Source of the DNA: Dicaeum eximium
Lineage: Eukaryota > Chordata > Aves > Passeriformes > Dicaeidae
Direction of reading: 5' to 3'
Assembly: GCA_013396995.1 (NCBI GenBank)
Contig: VWZP01008548.1
Coordinates: forward strand, 1,178,001 to 1,242,000
Length of the DNA stretch: 64,000 bases
Both the position numbers and the translations under genes were made by a program. The notes below the pieces were generated by a model that did no database searches, had not been told where the DNA came from, and saw only the letters and a list, made by a program, of their open reading frames with translations. Of the stretch, positions 1 through 12,062 are shown piece after piece (position 1 is the first letter of the stretch; each line of letters opens with the position of its first letter).

Positions 1-300
1 CTCAATGATTTGACATCTTCTTGAGGTTTTTCCCCCCTTTTTTGTCTTGAAGTTTTTACTCATTAGATTATATGTCTGTCTTTTATAACCTACTCCTCCT
101 CTGGCCTTCAGAGCTTCAGTAACTCTAATGCTTCCTATTTCATTAGTCTGTCTTTTCCCCTGCATTATTAGATTGGATGCATAAGTACAGATATACTTCT
201 GCCAAGGTCCTTCTAGACACATTCTGCCTTCCATTCTGCCTACACTTTGTCCAAGACCAATCACTTTCTATATAAGTCAGTTCAAGAGATACCTGGAGCT
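1..300. other. Unique non-coding DNA
   Basis: AT-rich sequence with pyrimidine-rich patches. No repeat family, exon or RNA gene was recognised before the CR1 fragment that begins at about 301. Confidence 0.5.
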
Positions 301-630
301 ACTTGAGGAAGTCCAGCAAAAAGCTATGATACATTGATTAAGGGACTGAAGCATCTGTCATGTGAGGAAAGGCTGAGAGAGCTGGGACTGTTCAGGCTGG
401 AGAAGAAAAGGCACACAAAATTCATGTGAGCAAATTTTTTTTTTTTTTACTGTGACAATGATCAAATATTGGACCAGATTGCCAGAGTAGTGCATATGCC
501 CTTGGGGATATTCAAACCTTGAATGGGCATGGTCCTGGGCAACCTGCTCCAGTTGGCCTTTCTCTGAGCTTAGCCACTTGACTAGACGATCGCCAGAGAT
601 GCCTTCCAACTTCAACTCTTCTGTGGTTCT
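301..630 (+). repeat. CR1 LINE fragment, 3' end, internally deleted
   Basis: The segment 301-415 matches the CR1 3' region. It contains the 'attaaggga..gaagcatctgtc' block and the 'gaaaggctgagagagctggg' block, which are hallmarks of avian CR1. After a short T-rich interruption (about 420-475) the match resumes near the element's terminus: 'ttgccagagtag', 'gatattcaaacc', 'ggtcctgggcaacctgctc' and finally 'ccttccaacttcaactcttctgtgg'. The middle part of the usual 3' region is missing, so this is a 5'-truncated copy with an internal deletion. It is non-coding; the antisense 85-codon frame at 358-615 is incidental. The family call is from recalled hallmarks, not from an alignment. Confidence 0.9.
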
Positions 631-3602
631 CCAATTAGATTATAAATATAGTTAGAGACATCTGTCCAGGTTCTTCTTGTAAAATTCACTCTTTTACTTT
701 ATCTAAGACACCTTATCTAAGTTTTATGCCTTCCCATTGAAGTTCAGTAAGTCCAGAAGTCCAATAGCTAGCTCTGTACTAAAAAGGGTGTGGATTTTCT
801 TTTTTACATGCCTGTTCGCTCGTGCATACAAACCTAGGCCTGCATGCAGGCAATTTGTTTTGAAGAACAGACTCCTGAAGTTCTGACATACAGACTGTCA
901 ATTTACATCAGTTTCGCTGGAGTGGAGAACATTTAGCTTTGTCTTTATACACACTGCAGCCGTATTCCTCCTTCATACACCATGTGCTCAACTTTCCTGT
1001 TCCTGGATTCTGTAAGCCGTATTTACTGATCTTATTTCTGTCCTCATAATGGAAAAATATTAGAAGGTGATCAATTGTCAAAGTAAGCCCAGGGCAAAAG
1101 AGTGGATCACTGAGGTCACACCAGCAGGTTCTCTGAACAGTACTAGTCATGTAGGATGAAACACTCCTCTGACAAAATATCTGCAGATTCAAGTACTTTG
1201 CACCCAGAAATAGATTACTCCATAGGATGCATCTATCCATGACTTACATTCTTCTTCACAGCATGTTTTTTACATGTTTTGAGCAGCTGCAAAAAAATGG
1301 TAGAAAGAGACTCTCGGTTTGTCCTGCTGCAGCAAAAGTTTCAGGCAAGTACAAAGACAAAAATTCTCAGTTGGTGCTGTACAGAAGACAAAAGAGAAAC
1401 TTTCATCTATGATGCTACCTTTTATGGTGAAAAGAATTATTGCCTTGACGGAAATAATTGTCAGTCTGTCTTAAAGGAAATTTCTGCTTCTTGTGTTTAT
1501 CACGAGTCAACAATTACTAGTAAACTTTAATCCAGATTTGTCAAGTGCATGAATTCCTGATTTTGCTAAAGTTTCCTTCACACATCTCTTATACAAGTGA
1601 AAAATTTTACTTGTGGTCTTGTAGGAAACTTAAAGCTGTGAAATTTGATACTATTTTAAAAATATGAAGCAAGTCTGAAAAAAATTGCAATGAGCCATTT
1701 CTTCTCCTCTGAGGAGAAACACCAATTACTTAGGAAGCAGCAGTACCTTTTGAATATATGGGAATATAATTTCTAGCTAGAGACTCCCAAGACCTCTTTC
1801 TTCCTCTATCCACTGCCTATACAGAGAGCTCAAGGGAAACTGGTCTAGTTGGCTTATCAAATGAAGTCGAATCACGGCAGAAGTTGCTGTGAGTGGTTAC
1901 GTTGTTTATCTGATGAAATTTGTTACTTTCAGACTGATGGGCTGTAGCTACATGAATTACTTCTTCAGGGATAGAATCCTTTAAAAAATAAAAGTGATGA
2001 ACTGCTATTGCTTAGTCACCAGTAATTGAGTGTCACTAGTTGCATTAATAAAATAGGAACGTTTCCCATCAGTATTCACATAAAAAATTAACTATTAAAA
2101 GCATGTTATTAACTTTAGATAGACTGACATACTAATTTAGAAAAAAAAAAGAAAACAGTAATAACTGTACTGAATGTAACTATCTAACCCAAACAAACAA
2201 CACTGCCATTATTTGTGATAAGTATAGAGAGACATATAATGTAAATAAAAATGTTATTAATTCTGTTCTTTGCAGCAGTAATGTTGGATAATAAAATGAA
2301 TAATAAATATTTTAAAAAATATAAGCAGGCAAAATAAATATTTGTGTTCCTTCATACCAGTTCGTTGTTCTGTACTTGTGGAAGTGAGAATGGACGAGTT
2401 CTCAGAATTTTAATAATAGACGTCTATATCATTTCTCTATTTAACAAGGTACTGGAATAATATGTTCAGAGGTTTTTGTAATCTCCAAATAAATAATGTA
2501 CTTTTTTTTCTTTGTATATTGTATGTATTGTGAGCAAACTTGTTGCAGTCTCCCTTTTAATACATGTATATGTGCATATATATTTATAAAGCACTGAAAC
2601 CATTTCCCTTTTTTTTGCTGTTTGTTTGATTGGGGTTTGCTTTTTTTTGTTTACTTGAGAAAGTCCAAAGATGGCCCAAAAAGTTGATTAAGGGATTGCA
2701 GATGGCTGGTTGGTTGTGGTATCCTTGGATTCCAAAAGTTCATAGAGTTGCTTTGATGAAATACAGTTCTCTTCATGAAAGTCAGGATCTGAGTCTGATA
2801 TTTTAGCTAAGTTTTAATTTGAAGGAATTTTGCTACATAGGTCTATCTTTATTGTTCCTTAGTGCCTGCTGGTATTTATCAGAATCACATCTGTAGACTC
2901 GACTATTGTTATATTCCTATTCAGTAATTATTCTGGCATAGTGATTTTAAGATTTTTTAAGAAAGCTTGATCCCAATAAATTAAAAAAATCCATAAATAT
3001 GATTAGTACATTTTCTGTACTATTGCCTAGCTCATTAGTATCTATGGAGATTAAAGTGAAGAAAATTTTTTTTCAAGTTTTCCTTCACAGAAGAATTCAG
3101 CCAACACTTATATTCCCCTCCCCTTTTTTCCTCTAAAATTGTAGTTATTATGCTCTTTTTAATGTACTTTATCATGCGTATTTTCAACTTTCTCATCCCA
3201 GAAATTCGATCATTACTGCTTCTTACTTGCAACTACCATGTTAGCTCTCCAGTAGTTTGTTCCATGCAATGGCTTGGTCACTGTTACTCTTGAGCAATTT
3301 AACTCAGAATGTCTTTGGCATCTGCTCTATATCTCAAATTGTGTATTGTTTTAAAACTATAAATGTACCCAGAGAAAAAGATATTGGCATATGTTTTGAT
3401 TAATGTAAAATAAATCAAGAATTAACTTTTTAAAATGAAGGGACATGATTCTGATGTTTTTCTCTTAGAAGTAAAATGATTCAGGCATCATATTCATGCT
3501 TTTACAAGTCTGAAATGCACTCCTAATTCATTATATGTCAAAGACTATGCATTCTCTAGAGTTCAAATAGATGCATATAGGAAGCTGTACAGTAGATTGC
3601 TC
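631..3602. other. Unique non-coding DNA, no gene recognised
   Basis: AT-rich sequence with short homopolymers (for example the A run at 2141-2150). The longest frame is an antisense one of 110 codons at 908-1240. It has no recognisable domain and no flanking splice or promoter logic that I can support. Confidence 0.5.
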
Positions 3603-3707
3603 AAAGCCCCATCCATCCTAGCCATGAACACTTCCAGGGATGAGACATGAACAATTCCTCTGGGCAACCTGTTCCATTGTCTTATCACTGTCATAGTGAA
3701 AAATTTC
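3603..3707 (-). repeat. CR1 LINE fragment (antisense)
   Basis: The plus strand shows reverse-complement CR1 blocks: 'gccccatccatcctagcc', 'gaacacttccagggatga', 'tctgggcaacctgttcca' and 'cactgtcatagtgaaaaatt'. The extreme 3' terminus is absent and the copy is diverged, consistent with an old insertion. Confidence 0.85.
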
Positions 3708-6700
3708 ATAGTGCTTTAAATGAAAATGAAAAAAGATAACCTTTTTTTTTTTTAATTTAGGATGAAGACTTTGGGGTGATTTGGATCTTGAAAAGTGTTA
3801 GAAAAATTAAATGAGAAATTTTTTTATACATCTTTGCATCTTTAATGAGTTGAAGTGTCTTTTGGCACAAAGTGCACAGATGGCAGCAGAAGAAGGAAAA
3901 GGTAAAGAGAGTGGCCCTTTTGGGTTGGGTTGGTTGCATTTTGTAAAATCATTGCATCTATGGAGTCTAAGCACACAGAGTGATGTTTATTCAGCCCCTC
4001 TTCTATGAAGGCAACTGAAACATTACTTTCACATTAAATATACGAATGGCTCATCTGAAGTGTAAGGTCTTTGCAGTGTAATTAAGTCAGTCTCATCCTG
4101 AAGTGTTTATGCTTTGTTCAAATAGGGAGAAACTGTTTATGTATTTATGTTTGAAGTCATTATTAATAGAAAGCAAAGCCAATGAAACTTTCAAAAATAA
4201 GCTAATTCTGTGAGGTTTTTTAATCTTTACAAAGACAAAAGAGTTGTATTTCTTTTCTGAACTGTTTCTTTCACTGTGCATTGGCCAGTGTTCATGTGTG
4301 CAGGAGTGTGAGGAATCTACAGTAACAAATGCAGCAGTTTATTTAGGTCCTTTTTTTGCATCAACAGTGGGAAAAAAATGCCTAAGGGTAAAAAAGAAAA
4401 CTGTGAATTAGGTCTTTGTCAAGAGGAGTTAGCTATGGAATTCATAAGGAATGCAGGATTTGACAGAAATGCAGAATGATGAAAACTTTCAGTTTATGGT
4501 ATCAAAGCTTATTGACAGCACTTGCAAGCACTGGTCCAGAACAAGAATTTCTAATTGCTGCTACTGAAATATGATTTCTACTGAAGGCCTTAGTTGAGTT
4601 TACTATATTTCTCTGTGAAAAATTATTGATCAGGGAAGTACAGTGTTTTCAAATTGGCCCTTTCCCCCCATCCATATATTTTCTTCTGGTAGGATGAGTA
4701 TATCACTTTTCATCCTTCATTAGAAATCTTTTCAAAGGGGCTATTTGCGGACTTCCTTCTTTACAAGCAAATCTTTCAATTCTAGGAGGAAATCCTGGCA
4801 TAATTTCTGCTAATCTTGGAGCATACAAATCTCTTATACTGTGGTTTGAGTGTGTATGAGAAGAGTTCCTTCACTGCAAAAAGCAAAATTACAGACACTG
4901 GAATTTTTAAGGAAAACAGATCATGCAAACAGAAACTGTCAGCACGGGTGTTGTGCAACGTGTATCACCCTGGTGCATAGTGATCATGTGAATGATCTCA
5001 TAGCAGGAATGATTTAATTATATATTTAATTAGTTATTAAGCCTGTGAAGAATGAACAGCAGATGGATTTATTGCTATAAAAGTTTAGTTTCAACGGTTG
5101 GTTTTCCCTTAGCCGTCTGTTCTGTTTGAAAATATGTCCTGTCCTGACATTCAGTGCTATGGCATAATGGCTTTTAAATGTTTATCTGTGTGACTCAAGC
5201 ATTCACATTTCAGAATGCTCTGGCTTTACACTTATTATTAACATGTAGAATACTTTGCAAAGAGACAAGCATTGTAAGATAAAAATACACTACCTATTTT
5301 ATACAGTTAAGAACTTTAGTGCAGAATAGGTGTAACCTTGCCTCTTTACACATAAGCATAGCAAACCACACTTCACTGTTATTGTCATATCCCATTGGTT
5401 TAGTAAGGCTGCTATCTCATAAACTGTACAATTTGGCCCTACAGGCTGCAAAAGCAGGAATCTATCTTCATGTTGATTAGAAGGAAGCCATTGCTTCCAA
5501 TATAACTAAAAATGATCAGTTGTCTAGAATTCCAACACTTTTTTTAAAGATAAACTCTTTTTATCATCCCAATGCATACATATCTATGTGTGAGTGTGTG
5601 TGTGTGTGTATACATATGATTTTGTATATGTATGTGCATCTGTATGAGTATGTCTTTCAGTTATGAAGAAGCAATGGATTTTTGCCATTATTTCCAAAAC
5701 CAAGACTCTGTCTTAGAAAAAGCAAAAAATAAATGCAATTTTAGTGTAACAGGTTTCCTGGTTCTGCTACTAAGCACTTTAAGATCCTACTAGAGCTGTC
5801 TGAATTAAACGTTTACCTTTAGGTTCATGATAGGTTACTGAACTGTAACTTCAGTATTTACTGGAAAGACTTGTTTTGGTACTGTTAAAATTTCCTTAAA
5901 CTAAGGTCTTTCCTGCTTTCACTTTGACATATTCACACTCTGTTTAATAGGACATAAAAATGTCCTGTGGATCACAGGAGTCATGCTGATAAAATAATAA
6001 TACTACTTTATGGTGGCACTATATTTCCTATATAAGTCTATATAAACAATTGCTGTTTATGGAATAGCATCCTAGTATAGTATAGTATAGCCTCTGGGAA
6101 AATTCTCATTAATTTTTGTAGGGCTGTGGTAATCTTTGTGCTAAATTTTCCCACAGGGGCTGACCAAACCCATGATTTTCATTTCAAAGGTACTAATAAT
6201 TTGTCTTTAACTATAAATAAATAAGCTATCATCTAGGATTTTTATTTTTCCATATAAAGTATTTGAAAATTTAGTACAGGTTCAACAAGAATAAATATTG
6301 ATTTCTATCTATGAAAACACATTTAAGCTTAAGAAGCCATCACAGTACTATACTTTTAAGAGCATTACACAGGATGGAGGAGTACTATTTCATCTGCTAA
6401 AGTTTTCCTAGAGCTGGTAAATTAGAATTGCAATATTTATCCTCTATTTATTCATTTATTTAGTTAGTTTGTTGCTTGCAGCTACCCTGTTGTTTTTCTC
6501 TATGATTTCCTCATAAATTGGTTGAATGATTTTACGCCTTTATGCATCCCTTAGGGACCTTACTCTGTAGTTCTAAACAATAAGACATTTAAACCAATTT
6601 TTTTTTTTGTTAAAATGTGTCTCAATAGTAGCTATAATTTTCTGAAAGGTTGTGAGACATCAGTCTTGGTGATAGTGTTAAGATCAGGCACCAGAGGAGC

Positions 6701-7145
6701 TCACTATGATATTAAACCTAATCCAAAGTGACCTGTGTGGAGATTGTGATGGATATACCTTTAAACTTTTGTAGACCATGACTTGAGTTGCATGTTCCAG
6801 GAATTGCTATATCAGGAACCACAAAAACTAGTGGAGAACAACTCTTACACAGCAGAGACACTGGCTGAGCTGTCTTTGGTGCCCAGTAACTTCACACAAA
6901 ACACCACCTCTCCTATACTGCATTCACTGTAACAGATGGAGCCCAAAAGTCGTGGACTAAACAAAATCAGTGGGTGTTTTTTAGATATTTGTGGGAATTT
7001 TATGGGCATTTAATGGGTGTTTTACACAGGTGATACATAGACTAAGGAAATGATATCTGTGTTGAAATTGTTTTGGATAGTGTAGTATCTGAGCATGATG
7101 TATGCATGCATGATGTATACACAGTATAGTTTAAGGATGGGAATT
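3708..7145. other. Unique non-coding DNA with a TG microsatellite
   Basis: No exon, RNA gene or transposon was recognised. It contains the TG tract at 5587-5609 and a small tatag repeat near 6075-6090. Frames are short and carry no recognisable motif. Confidence 0.5.
5587..5609. repeat. (TG)n microsatellite
   Basis: About eleven TG units with one interruption ('tgag'), followed by TA-rich sequence. Such tracts are usually length-polymorphic. Confidence 0.9.
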
Positions 7146-7715
7146 TGTCCTGGTTTTGACTGGGATAAAGTTATTTCTTTTTCATGGTAGCTGGTATAAT
7201 GCAGTATTTGAGCTTTAGGGTGAGAACAGTGCTGCTAAGCACTGCTTATGCAGAGTTAAGGCCTTTTCTGCTTCTCATAACACCTCAATAGTGCAGAGGC
7301 TGGGGCTCACGAGGAGTGGCGAGGGGACACAGCTGGGACTGCTGACTCCAGCTGACCACAAGGGTATCCCATGCCATATGGTGTTATGCTTAGCAATAAA
7401 AGCTGAATGAGAAGACAGGAAAATTCTGAGCAACAGCATTTCACTTCATAAGTCACCACTACATGTGACGGAGCACTTCTTTCTTGGAGACGGCTTAAAA
7501 CACCTGCCTGCCTGAAAAACCTGAAAGTGGGGATTGAATTCTTTTTCTTGTGATGCTTGCACATATGGGTTTTGCTTTACCTACTAAACTATCTATATCA
7601 CAACCCATGAGTTTTGTCACATCTACTCTCCCAATTCTCTTCCCCATCCCACTGTGACTGGAGTGAACAAGTGACTGTGTGGTATTTAGTTGTTGGATAG
7701 GGTTAAACCATTACA
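7146..7715 (+). mobile_element. Endogenous retrovirus LTR, ERVL-type (probable solo LTR)
   Basis: The element begins 'tgtcctggttttgactggga' and ends 'gggttaaaccattaca', so it has the TG...CA termini of an LTR. Internal blocks are those of a common avian ERVL-like LTR: 'gtagctggtataatgcag', 'gggacacagctgggactgct', 'gtatcccatgccatatgg', a TATA-like 'agcaataaaagctg' at about 7392-7405, 'aacccatgagttttgtcac', and 'ctcttccccatcccactg'. The length of 570 bp is plausible for a complete LTR. Candidate 5-bp flanks (gaatt and tcatt) agree at only three of five positions, so the target duplication is decayed. No primer-binding site or gag-pol coding follows directly, so it is probably a solo LTR. The open frames inside it, including the antisense 85-codon frame at 7307-7564, are incidental. 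Confidence 0.88.
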
Positions 7716-7738
7716 TCATTTGAACTCAACTACATGCT

Positions 7739-7900
7739 TTTAGTTTCAGTCCATTTTGTCATATTCTTGTTCTCCACCTTTTATTTGCAGCTATTTATGA
7801 AGATGGTCAGGTATTTGGTTTAGGGGCCCTGGTTCCATGTCTGATCGTGCTCCTTGTCTTCAAAGTTGTCTGTCTGTGTATCAGAAAGTTTCTTCTGTGA
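7739..7900 (+). other. Candidate coding remnant or terminal exon with a membrane-segment-like frame
   Basis: Family unrecognised. A pyrimidine-rich tract ends in 'ttatttgcag' at 7790, a good splice-acceptor context. The frame is open from at least 7739 and runs through it to TGA at 7898-7900. After the acceptor it encodes about 35 residues: an acidic start (IYEDGQ), then a hydrophobic run of about 24 residues (from VFGLGALV to VCLCI), then basic residues (RKF) and the stop. This is the layout of a single-pass membrane segment with a very short cytoplasmic tail. It lies between two same-strand LTRs of one family, so a decayed retroviral envelope end is one possibility and a host terminal exon is another. 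Chance is also plausible, because T-rich DNA readily encodes hydrophobic residues. There is no ATG in the frame. Confidence 0.2.
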
Positions 7901-8071
7901 ATCTGAGGCCAGATGTGGATCTCTATCTGCATTTTGATAAAATCCTCAGGAGGGTATTGATTTCTGTGCAAAAAAGACACAAACTCAGACTAATGAAGAA
8001 TGACAGTGCAGGCTTTTTTTAAACAAGGAACTATAAAACAGCAAGATAATGAGTCACACCTACTCTACTGG

Positions 8072-8163
8072 GAGATGTCCCTTCCTATGGCAGATGGTTT
8101 GGAACTAGATGATCTTTATGGTCCCTTCCAACCCAAACCATTCTACAATTCCATGATTCTGTG
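8072..8163 (+). repeat. CR1 LINE 3' terminus
   Basis: A short but very clear CR1 3' end: 'ggaactagatgatcttta', 'ggtcccttccaaccc', 'aaaccattctac' and the octamer-like terminus 'ccatgattctgtg'. It is severely 5'-truncated, as is usual for CR1. Confidence 0.93.
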
Positions 8164-8618
8164 AAGTAAAACTTTGAAAAGAGGATGCAAACATGAAATT
8201 ATATTTTCACTCAAAAAATGTTGAATGGGTCTAAAAGGTTGAAGTGAATATGGACAGTTTTCACATTTCTACTAGGATCTAATAATGTTTAATTTCTCAT
8301 TGAGGCAAAAGTGTTATATTTCTCCCAGGCTTTTTGGAATGCAATTTCTAAAGCTTTCTTTTTTCCTTCTAAACCTTAATGACAGAATAATTAAATGTGA
8401 ATTGAACTTGCTTATATAATTACCAGAATGCAAAGGCATAAAGGAATAAAATAGTACTATTAAAATTTTGTGTAACATAATGCCTCAGACAAATCTCCAA
8501 TTGTATTTCAAGTATCTATCCCATACAATGTCATTACCTCCTCAACATGACCAAGTCTCTAAAGTTCCTTTAAAGTAGAAGCTGGGAATTTTCAGAGGTA
8601 TTGACAAAAATAACTAAT
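8164..8618. other. Unique non-coding DNA between CR1 and the second LTR
   Basis: AT-rich sequence with no retroviral coding blocks, primer-binding site or polypurine tract that I could recognise. This argues against it being the interior of a provirus joining the two neighbouring LTRs. Confidence 0.4.
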
Positions 8619-9083
8619 GTTATTAGGATAGAGTTAATTTTCTTCCTATTAACTGGTACAGTAAGTTTTGGATTTTGTAAGGGAAGTGTGTTGATAGGAA
8701 ACTGATGTTTTAGTTGTTGCCAAAAAGAGTTTATGTTAAGTCAAGGACTTTTTAGCCTGTCATGCCCTGCCAGTGAGAAGGCTGGAGTAGCAGGAGGAGT
8801 TGGGAAGGGACACAGCCAGGACAGCTGACCCCAAGTGCCAAAGGGACATTCCATACAGTATGGCATCGTGTTCAGCATATAAAGCTGGGGGGAAAGCTGA
8901 CGGTCAGACGATAGACTGCGATGCATTCTTAAAATTTTCAGATAATGTTTAATTTCTAATAAACTGCTCAGAAAGGCACTTTTAAAGTAAAGTTTTATAA
9001 AATTAAATCCTTTTTCTCTTAGTGAGTGTAGCAGCCCCCCCTCCTGTTCCCCTCCCTCCAGTATGGATAGGAGTGAAATTTTC
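8619..9083 (+). mobile_element. Endogenous retrovirus LTR, same family as 7146-7715, degraded
   Basis: The start is eroded ('tgttattaggatagagttaa'). The following blocks match the same LTR family: 'gtacagtaagttttggattt', 'actgatgttttagttgttgc', 'gtcaaggactttttagcct', 'gggacacagccaggacagct', 'ggacattccatacagtatgg' and a TATA box 'tataaag' at 8878-8884. The 3' part is diverged, but 'taataaactgctcag' and 'ctgttcccctccctcc' align in order with the family's end. The boundary near 9083 is approximate. The antisense 143-codon frame at 8741-9172 is a by-product of LTR composition, not a gene. Confidence 0.85.
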
Positions 9084-12062
9084 ATCAGAATTTTCTCTTC
9101 CTTTGTAATATTCAGACTGCACTGAAATGTACATGAGAGGTAACATGAGAGGAATATGTTTACTTCTTCCAAAACTAAAATGATATTTGAAAAACAATTT
9201 TTAATAGATAAATATTTTTATGTCTGTACATACATACATATACCTGTACAGGCACAGGGAGAGAGAAGGGGTAAAAGAAATCACCTTGGATACAAAGTAA
9301 CCTTCAAAACATAATTCATTACAGGCACATAAGGACAGAGATGTTTTTAAATGACAATGTGAGCTCAGAGGCCTAACCAGCATATATCTAGTGAATAAAT
9401 CAATCTGTCTTATTCTATTAAATTAATATCTGTGCTGATTATCTCCTGCTAGGAATTATTTTTGCCTTCCTTTAACCAAATTGTATTTAGAGAGGTCACA
9501 GCAGGAAAAAATTCATTTTAATTGGTAAAAAAAAATATCCAACAACTGGTCTCCTCTCTTGCCAGCTGAACTATCTGCTCAACAGACAAGACATGCTTTC
9601 TCATATGTGTGTGTGCACTATTTAGTTTCAAATGCTTACAAAATAAACTTGTATCAACTAGTATTAAAACCATAACTTCCTCTCTAACTGGCCTGTTTCT
9701 ATTCCCTTCTAAATTTTCATTGCAGCTATGTAAACAAAACACAAGCTGCTTGATAAATGGGGATTTTGTCATTGTAAGCAACCGAATATTCTTCTTAATA
9801 TACAGGTGAACATAATTTGTGATTTTATTTTAGATAATTGTGGTAAGGAACATAATCTATGCATCATGGAAAACTATCCCCAGTCATGCTGCTTAGTTGA
9901 GAAACAATGTCAAAGACAAATTACAGTCAGCTTTTTAAGAGTCACACAAAAGATTTTAATTTTTTTTTCTTTTTCCAGAAGTTTGAAGAGATCCTGTGCA
10001 TATTTTCCATAGCACACAGAAAAACACAGTGCAGACCTCAGGACTAAGAAGAGATGGAAAAGGCTGTAACTAGCAAAGTCCTTTTATAAGTCTTTAAGCC
10101 ATGAGCTGCACAATGCTAAATCTATCCATGAAGGAATGTAGAACTGCTGAGGAAGAAATTCTGCAGAGACTTGCAGGTAGCAATGAATTGGAGATTTCCT
10201 TGTTGCCCTCCAACTTTATACCATTGCTTTATTATCAAAGGAAGGAAAAAGTTCATTTGTTTCCATATTTACTCTTCTGTATCACATTTTATCTGCATCT
10301 GAAAGTTTGAACAGACTTAGAAACAGACTTTGATAACAAAACACAAGGCATTTGTATCAAAGTGTAACAGCTCATTATCTGTGCCTTCATGAGGTATCTT
10401 GCTGCTGGCCCAGATGGAGCTGATGGCTAAATATAAACAACCTCAGAGAATTAATTAATAAAGTAGCAAACAAGCCTTTTAAAAGGGCACGTCGTGTACA
10501 GTAGATCCAGCTTTCTCTATAATTTAAAATGTTGTCTGTTTGAGGATATGTAATGTGATACAATGTCACCTGACACAGATCTGACCACAACTTCTCAAGC
10601 TTCAGTTAATTGCACACATGATGTCATTTTTTTTAACAACAATTAAAAAGAAGAGCAGATAGTGCTCAATAATATGAAATTTTTAATTTGACCTTCCTTG
10701 CCTGCATCAGGGAAAATTGTCTTTTCTCCAGTTTCATCTAGACAGACTGTTTTCTTCCCAGTAATGTCTGCCTCTGGGCTCTGGCCAGTCCAGCACTGAC
10801 TGACACAAGCAGTGAGGATAGAGCAGAACAAGATCTTACAGAGATGGGGCTCATAATTATCTGTCACAGAGATTCTCAGCAAAAATTACTGACTAGGCTC
10901 AACTGATGAACACACTGCATCTTTTGCTGTAACTCTTAACTATGACCATGAACATTTGCTACTGAAAAAGCAAGCTCTGTAACTTTTGGAAAAAACACTT
11001 CGGTATAACTTGAATATTTATAGTTGTTTGATCATATTCTAGGACAAGAACTACAACAAAAAATAACAAAACTCACCTACTCCATTTTTGATATAGAAAG
11101 AACCACTCACCTCCCATATAAAAAGATAATTCGATTTTCTAAAATAAATTATTTTGCTGTCCTTCTTCACTTATTTACAAACTGCCATAGACTTACAAAG
11201 AATTATATTCTATCTTTTCTGTAGCATAAGCTTTCATAAATGTATGAAGGGCATAGATTTTATTTTACATGCAAAATGCCTAGAACTACCTTGTCACCTT
11301 GACCAGATCAGAACCTTGGTTAATTTTATTAACACTGTTCTGGTTTTTTGAAATACACAGGCTTTGATTACATATATATGTTGAGAGAGACTTTCAGAAA
11401 AAATTTGAAACAGGATTTAGACTTTTCAATAAATGCATTTTTAGTGCAGTGCCATAACAAAATCAATGCACTTTAAGAATATCCTGCTACTCTCTGGGAA
11501 CAAGTAATCCAGCAGTGAAAATGCTTTCAAATATACATCTGAAAATATAGGATTACATTCCCATTTTCCCATATATAGTGATTATTATCTCTTAAAAAAC
11601 AAACACTAGATGCTTGGTTTTTTATTGTAATCAGATTTTTGTGTTATCTGATATAACTTGGTACATGTATATGACTTAGACAAGTAAATAGGATAAATCT
11701 TTATATTTATATAGATTCATTCTGTTTGATGTGATCAGCACACCATTTTAACCACATACAAAAGAAAACATGTACTTTAATCCTGCTTGTGTCTTATATC
11801 AGAGATACAAAGTAATAGCAGAGTGGCTTCTAGCAGGGATTCTTGTATGTTTCTGACATAAAATGACACATGTCAGTATTAATCCCAGACAGAGGTGGAT
11901 GCCATTCTCTGCTAGGGTCAGAGATCAATCTCTATCTAAAAAGTATTAAAAAATAAAACTGAATTTTAATCTGGCATACATGGCAAATTACAGATATTTT
12001 GTAAATTTCATCCTGCTATATGAATTCTTACTGCTAAAATAATAACTCTGTGGCAAATATTA
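9084..12062. other. Unique non-coding DNA, no gene recognised
   Basis: AT-rich, with a short TACA repeat near 9225-9243. Frames of 60-87 codons (for example antisense 9518-9781 and sense 10101-10310) have no domain signature and no consistent exon structure. Confidence 0.5.

Noticed and set aside
3240..3350. Possible second antisense CR1 piece ('tttgttccatgcaatggctt')
   Set aside because: Only one short block resembles CR1; the following sequence does not continue the family.
7716..8618. Interior of a retroviral provirus between the two LTRs
   Set aside because: No primer-binding site after the first LTR, no polypurine tract before the second, and no gag-pol similarity seen.
8741..9172. Antisense open frame of 143 codons
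   Set aside because: It is contained almost entirely in the degraded LTR at 8619-9083.
9225..9243. TACA tetranucleotide repeat
   Set aside because: Only about four units; too short to list as a separate microsatellite.
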